A stretch of DNA of 35,020 nucleotides from Ophiothrix spiculata. Its lineage: Eukaryota > Echinodermata > Ophiuroidea > Amphilepidida > Ophiotrichidae. The stretch lies in the NCBI GenBank assembly GCA_000969725.1, contig JXSR01S005551.1. One strand, written 5' to 3'. Both the position numbers and the translations under genes were made by a program. Position 1 is the first letter of the stretch. Each line of letters begins with the position of its first letter. Below are positions 30,888 through 35,020 of this stretch, piece by piece. Under the pieces are notes generated by a model. The model worked only from the letters and a program-made list of their open reading frames with translations, was not told the origin of the DNA and did not search any database.

Positions 30888-31344
30888 TTTGAATACAGGA
30901 TATTGGTTTGGAAATGACCAATAAACAACATCTAATCAACTAGAGATCATGAAAGTGATGCCCATTTACTCTAAAATGGTGTAAACTTTTGCAATCTTTT
31001 CTATGGGAAAATGGGCAGTGGCCATCTTGTGATGTCACAAATGGGCAAACAGTTTTTGAAATTAAGGGCGCCATCTATTGGCTTTTACTGAACAGAGCTA
31101 TCTTAGTCAAGCCAGAGTTGTATATGAGATTGGTTTTCAAGTCATGCCAATCTTCAATCAAGAGGTTTTCTTCAAGCGCTTGATTTTCCTCCTGGATCTA
31201 AATTCCATATTCTTTGCATCCTACTGTCTTTAATTGTCACACAATGTAGTCATTCTTTTGTTTTGTTGCATTATGAGAATAGCCTGACTTTGACTAAGCC
31301 ACTACTTAGTTGATGAAGGATATATGGTATTGAATGTCTTTATT
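30888..31344. other. Intron sequence after the SINE
   Basis: A short echo of the SINE body (gattttcctcctggatcta at about 31183, compare gttttcctcctgcatcta at 30767) suggests a second SINE fragment. Otherwise nothing. Confidence 0.4.
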
Positions 31345-31590
31345 TTAGCATATTATGAGGTCAAGAATATTATTCTGCCTTCTTTTTTTTAATCTTAGTC
31401 CAAGCTCTTTGGCTCCAGATAATGATTTATGGCACATGTTTTGCACATCAAAATATGTTATGTCTTGACATTAAGCATATCTTTTGAGGTCAAGATTACT
31501 GCTCTGCCTTCTTTTTTCATTTTACTCCAAAGCTCTGAGGCTCCAGTCCATGATATATAGCCATGTTTTTGCACATCAAAGCATGTTTGC
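31345..31590 (+). repeat. Two-copy tandem duplication, ~128-bp unit
   Basis: Units start near gaggtcaaga at 31357 and 31485. They share ctgccttcttttttt, ccaa(a)gctctttggctcca and the words gcacatcaaa and catgtt. They are diverged, without coding frames. Confidence 0.75.
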
Positions 31591-31846
31591 ATAGGAAACA
31601 CCCCAAGCTATAGTGTTGTATTGAATAAACATGCTTTATTTGTTAATGTAACAGAAAGCTCTGGGTAAAATCTACAAAATTTAGATGAAGCCGAAATGTC
31701 TGGGCTCTTAAATGATCTGAGTTAAATGAATCTGTTTCAGTCATGTCTACTTGTTTTGCTTGGTTGACTTTGATTGAAATCATGTCTTGAGGTTCAAATT
31801 TTATTAGGTTCTGACAAAAATAGATCATTTTTTGTTGTATTTACAG

Positions 31847-31910
31847 GAAGAACCCAACCTTCGTATCATCTGTAGAGAAAGACTTTGCTGCTGTAGTTAA
31901 TGCTGTAAAG
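31847..31910 (+). CDS. NFX1: NFX1 exon g: linker exon before R3H
   Basis: 64 nt, entered in phase 2 and left in phase 0; acceptor tgtatttacag, donor gtaaag. It encodes KNPTFVSSVEKDFAAVVNAV, the counterpart of the conserved FVS-x-VEK helix that precedes the R3H domain in NFX1 proteins. The helix is amphipathic, and no catalytic residues are expected. Confidence 0.9.
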
Positions 31911-32201
31911 GTAAAGTATCAATTTCACTAACTCTCATTTGAAATCATTCCCTAAATTAGTATTCAAATGATTTGCTTTGAAAGCAGTTCCTTTTATTAA
32001 TCTTTTTGAATGATTGTATAGATTCTTGTCATCTGGTTTGTAAAAACAACCATTTGAGCACTTCAAGACTTATGATGATGGTATACAGTATCTACTTCTC
32101 AATGCTGGCCTCATCGAGCTTTGCTTATGTGGAGCAGACCTAGAAAAAAATATGCATGGAGTATAGTAAATTAAAGGCACAATTTATGATTTTGATGTTA
32201 C

Positions 32202-32393
32202 CAGGCATGAGATTGTTCAGCTTTTCCTCTGATTTCAGAGTTTTCGATGTTAGAAATTGGCTGATTTCAGAGTTTTTGATGGTAGAAATTCCGCAATTTT
32301 CTTTATTGTCAGCCTGTTTTGAGGTGTTTTTAACAATATTACATACTATTCCAGATTTTTCAGAGTTTTTATGAAAATGCACTCTCATGCCTG
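32202..32393. mobile_element. Small MITE with CAGGCATGAGA ends (192 bp)
   Basis: The ends caggcatgagattg and gcactctcatgcctg are inverted repeats; the flanks tgttac (32196-32201, 32394-32399) form a 6-bp duplication. Inside, gatttcagagttttcgatg and gatttcagagtttttgatg are direct repeats. CAG ends are hAT-like but a 6-bp TSD is short for hAT. Confidence 0.6.
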
Positions 32394-32652
32394 TGTTACA
32401 AAACCTCACCTCTTTCCTAGCTACATTGTTTCTTAAAAGAAGAGTACAATATGAATGTATTCTGAAATTTTCACTCGATTCTGACTATTCGTTTTCAAGT
32501 AACAAGCTTTTCAGCTTTTTAATAATTCCCATAGTCTACGAATACTGTGTTGTAATTGCTGTTGGGGCCTAATTAGAAAATGACACATTTTGTCATTTTT
32601 CTCAGAAATACAACCACATATGGAAGAATGGTTTGGGGATTGTAACATAATA

Positions 32653-32843
32653 GACCATATCTATAATTGACATACTCCCGCCGTTGATGGGGTAAATCCA
32701 CAGAATCGGACGGGGAACCAGAACTCAGAACGAGGTCAAGTATGATAAATACACTACTTGATCTCGCTCTGAGTTCCGTTCCCTGTCTGATTCTGTGGAG
32801 TTACCCCATCAACGGTGGGAGTATGTCAATTATAGATATGGTC
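32653..32843. repeat. Near-perfect hairpin, 90-base arms, 12-base loop
   Basis: The left arm 32653-32742 and right arm 32755-32843 are almost exact reverse complements (such as gaccatatctataattgaca and tgtcaattatagatatggtc, tccacagaatcggac and gtctgattctgtgga). Only a few mismatches occur, including ccgccg/cggtgg. The whole is flanked by TA at both ends, so a Tc1/mariner-type fold-back MITE is likely. As part of an NFX1 intron it would form a long double-stranded RNA in the pre-mRNA. Confidence 0.92.
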
Positions 32844-33381
32844 TATAGTCGATAATTCTTTCTAGCTAAAAAACTCAACTTTGATAGAGGTGACCTTGAG
32901 GATGAAAAGTGAATCATGAATTGCTCCTTTAATATGGCATAGTTAAATCCAAGTGCCCCATGTTTTAACCAACTAAATCTATATATGAGGTGCAGTAGAA
33001 ACTCTTTATAACAAAATCTGATTAAAGAAAAGTCCTGATAGTATTCTTGCTGTACCATAATACTTTGTTTGCTCCTTTCCCCCCCCCCCTTTTTTTTTTT
33101 GCAGGGAGTGCGGTGGGGGTGGTTGGTTAATAAACCCTTAATATAACAACATTTTGGATATACAGAAGTGATATATGTCTCAAGCAATTTTATTATAATG
33201 AGCTCTCACTATTTATTATTTGATAATTATTTGAAAAAATAAACATTGAATGGCATATATTATTTTGTCATCAGAATTGACCTTCAACCAGTCCGGTCAA
33301 TCAAAAAACTTGGAAAATGCGCAAAGGTCCAATAATCATTGCCAAGAATTGCATGAAGCTAGCACATTAAAAAAAATCAGC
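32844..33381. other. Intron sequence with a C/T homopolymer tract
   Basis: A run of C followed by T lies at about 33079-33102. The 114-residue minus frame crosses it and is not credible. Confidence 0.5.
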
Positions 33382-33384
33382 TAA

Positions 33385-33634
33385 GGCCCCCCCCCCCCCC
33401 AAAAAAAAAAAAAAAGAACTCTGTCTCAGCTTTCAAAAAAAAAATTATTACGTTTTTAGGTCACTTTTTTTTTCGGGGCTTCGCGGCCAAATTCCCCCCC
33501 CTTTTTTTTTTTATCTCTCGATGTAAGAAAAAAACAGAAAAGCAAAAAATCTTCTGAAAAGAAAAAAAATAAGGTAAATTCGAATTTTCAACCATATGCA
33601 CGCGGGAAGCTGAGACAGATTTTTTTCTTTGGCC
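33385..33634. mobile_element. PIF/Harbinger-like MITE, family 2, short copy (250 bp)
   Basis: TAA on both sides (33382-33384, 33635-33637) encloses GGCC ends. Subterminal ctctgtctcagctttc and gggaagctgagacaga pair, and the right part atgcacgcgggaagctgaga resembles the right end of 9661-10255. The left end has expanded into long C and A runs (33387-33415). Confidence 0.75.
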
Positions 33635-33637
33635 TAA

Positions 33638-34094
33638 CAACAATTACAATAAGTGTATGAATTGGTTAGTATTGGCATTTGGATGTAAACTTATAGCAAG
33701 TTGCTTCAATAGTGCGACCACATTTGCATTAGAAAAACAGGATTCACCACAACCTTTTGCACTCACCATGTATGAGTGATGACCATAACATACTAACGCA
33801 GTTAGCGTCTTGCTAGTCGCTAACAAAGAGTCCAAAGTTTAAAATATTCTTAACTTCCTAACATCTAGTTAGCGTCTTCATAGCATCTTAAATCAAAGTA
33901 GATGCTAAGTAGAGTGCTAGGAATTGTTATAACAGAGAGTCAGACAACTATTATAATCAACATACTCATTGGGTAAATAATCTGTTAGCCATTACCACTA
34001 GTTATCAGCGAACCCAAACTTTGGGTTTCTGTGAAGTATCATGTTTTCCTATCCTACTCATACATTTTTCTCAATATATCTTTGCTCCATGCAG
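33638..34094. other. Intron sequence before the R3H exon
   Basis: Imperfect repeats of gttagcgtctt (about 33800 and 33869) and nearby gctaac/gctaag words, no coding frame. The acceptor tract for exon h is at its end. Confidence 0.45.
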
Positions 34095-34240
34095 ACCAAG
34101 TATACCAGTCGTACCCATGCATTTTCCCCCATGAATCGAGACCAAAGAAGAACCATTCATGAGTTGTCTGATTTCTATGGATTGGAGTCACAGAGTTATG
34201 ACCAAGAACCAAAGAGAAATGTTGTAGTCACTGCCAGAAG
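34095..34240 (+). CDS. NFX1: NFX1 exon h: R3H domain
   Basis: 146 nt, phase 0 start, ending after two bases of a codon; acceptor ctccatgcag, donor gtaagg. The product contains [18 protein letters not shown], with the R-x3-H signature (RRTIH), followed by [10 protein letters not shown] and [10 protein letters not shown]. This is a complete, well-conserved R3H domain, which in this family binds single-stranded nucleic acid. It is the most conserved part of the window. The frame requires at least one further exon for the protein's C-terminal tail. A mariner-type element sits 10 bases after the exon end. Confidence 0.95.
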
Positions 34241-34250
34241 GTAAGGTTTA

Positions 34251-34645
34251 CGAGGGGTATCAAAAAGTTTTAAAGATCAACAAGAGAAAAAGAGCTATAT
34301 AGATGAACTTTTGTCAGGATGGTCACTTGTCCTTGTATACATTATGGTGCAAAAACGATATCAGTTGTATTTATACTTTCTATACAGGTGTCGATAGATG
34401 TCAATAAGCTGCCTCCGCTAACCAAATAAACTAAATGGAGAAATCAAAGATACGGCATAATTAAATCCCTACATTTGAAGGTTTACAACCCAGTAAAATT
34501 ATGATGACACGCCCAAACTTTAAATGTTTGATACCATGGTATAGGTTAGAATCTATGTAAAGATGACTTAATGGTTACATAATAAAATTAAGTTCCTGGC
34601 TGTATTTCTTCTTGGTGATCTTTAAAACTTTTTGATACCCCCTTG
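34251..34645 (+). mobile_element. Internally deleted mariner-like element (395 bp)
   Basis: TA-flanked (34249-34250, 34646-34647) inverted repeats, about 45 bases long: cgaggggtatcaaaaagttt at the left and aaactttttgataccccctt at the right, with pairing extended inward by taaagatca and tgatcttta. The left end lies 10 bases past the exon h end, so the donor gtaaggttta is followed directly by transposon. A transposase N-terminal remnant is inside. Confidence 0.88.
34435..34515 (+). pseudogene. Mariner transposase N-terminal remnant
   Basis: The frame from the ATG at 34435 reads MEKSKIRHN and then stops; a one-base shift restores IIKSLHLK. The MEKSxIR..IK.LHLKG pattern is the start of many mariner transposases (the first helix of the DNA-binding domain). 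Frameshift, stop and loss of the rest make it non-functional; the surrounding inverted repeats support the assignment. Confidence 0.75.
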
Positions 34646-34660
34646 TACAAAGATGAGAAA

Positions 34661-34814
34661 TGTATACCGCCGCGGCAAAAGGGTCCAGTTGTCGGCTCGT
34701 ACATGTTGCTCCTTGTAGCATATCTAATGTATGGTAATTTGTATACATCAGATATGCTACAATGAGCAACATGTAGGAGTCGACAACTGGACCCTTTTGC
34801 CGCGGCGGTACACA
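34661..34814. repeat. Hairpin with ~72-base arms
   Basis: Left arm 34661-34732 and right arm 34742-34814 pair (ccgccgcggcaaaagggtcc against ggacccttttgccgcggcgg; gtagcatatct against agatatgctac), with a 9-base loop ggtaatttg. Only a few mismatches. The minus-strand frames overlapping it are artefacts. It starts 15 bases downstream of the mariner remnant. Confidence 0.88.
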
Positions 34815-35020
34815 AATTAAAATTGCAAAAGCCCCCTCCCCCCAAAAAAGTTGCTCAACTTTCTTTAGATCAAAAACCTTCCACTTTAAAAATAACTAGA
34901 ACTGAACTGTCCCTGAAGTGACAGAGACCCTGCCAATTTCCATTTTTATGTGTGGAATAAATATGTCACCTTGTACTTGGAAATTGAAAATTAGACGTTT
35001 GACCCCAGGAAAAGGTCGGA

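Larger units (their letters stand above)
10924..34240 (+). other. NFX1: NFX1 orthologue locus: eight internal exons and seven complete introns
   Basis: Eight exons on the + strand join in one open frame (105, 123, 92, 99, 42, 87, 64 and 146 nt), with phase-compatible AG/GT borders throughout. Their products match, in order, the C-terminal third of NFX1: last Cys/His-rich NFX1-type zinc fingers, a helical linker containing the LEC..EC motif, and an R3H domain. In vertebrates NFX1 is a nuclear DNA-binding regulator (X1 box of MHC class II promoters) with a RING/PHD-like finger and E3 ligase-type activity; the invertebrate relative is shuttle craft. The N-terminal region, the RING-like domain and the earlier fingers must lie upstream, and the final exon(s) downstream. 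Introns are large (about 5.5, 2.2, 5.4, 4.6, 1.4, 1.3 and 2.2 kb) and full of transposons. The paralogue NFXL1 lacks this R3H arrangement, which favours NFX1. Confidence 0.92.

Noticed and set aside
34575-34845. Minus-strand frames with CTAAAKGSSC-type start
   Set aside because: They translate the hairpin at 34661-34814 and the mariner end.

Overview
This is an intron-rich, AT-rich animal genomic window; no prokaryotic-style gene is present. It carries eight consecutive internal exons, all on the + strand, of one gene that I recognise as an orthologue of NFX1 (vertebrate transcriptional repressor NF-X1; insect relative shuttle craft). The exons run from the last NFX1-type cysteine-rich zinc fingers, through the linker, to the R3H single-strand nucleic-acid-binding domain. 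They lie at 10924-11028, 16489-16611, 18824-18915, 24324-24422, 29021-29062, 30479-30565, 31847-31910 and 34095-34240. All have AG/GT borders, and their phases are compatible and join into one frame of 758 nt (252 codons plus 2 nt). The N-terminal part of the gene and the last exon(s) lie outside the window. The first 10.9 kb holds no exon I can identify, so it is probably a long intron.

The rest is intron packed with small non-autonomous transposons. Terminal inverted repeats (TIRs) and target-site duplications (TSDs) can be read directly for most of them. There are four PIF/Harbinger-like elements (TWA TSD, GGCC termini), four TTAA-type elements, four G-tract elements with 8-9 bp TSDs, two copies of an unusual element with 5-bp TSDs, several TA-flanked Tc1/mariner-like elements (two with decayed transposase sequence), tRNA-derived SINEs with ATT/ATTT tails, long hairpins (fold-back repeats), and LINE-like 3' ends. 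A 485-bp assembly gap (N) lies at 14747-15231.

Layout: 1-1240 direct repeats, a 4-copy tandem array and a SINE; 1970-4530 fold-backs, a three-copy repeat and a Harbinger MITE; 5100-8210 dispersed repeats, a SINE and two MITEs; 8700-10260 a SINE cluster and a Harbinger MITE; 10924-16488 first exon, its decayed tandem copies, and a LINE end split by a mariner; 16489-18823 second exon with its decayed copies; 18824-24323 third exon and several MITEs; 24324-34240 the C-terminal exons with more MITEs; 34241-35020 a mariner remnant and a hairpin.

The most notable observation is that both consecutive zinc-finger exons are followed, inside their introns, by decayed tandem copies of their own 3' halves plus the splice donor region. 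The SINE types and the mix of elements suggest a marine invertebrate, perhaps a deuterostome (hemichordate or echinoderm); this is an inference and the species is not determined.
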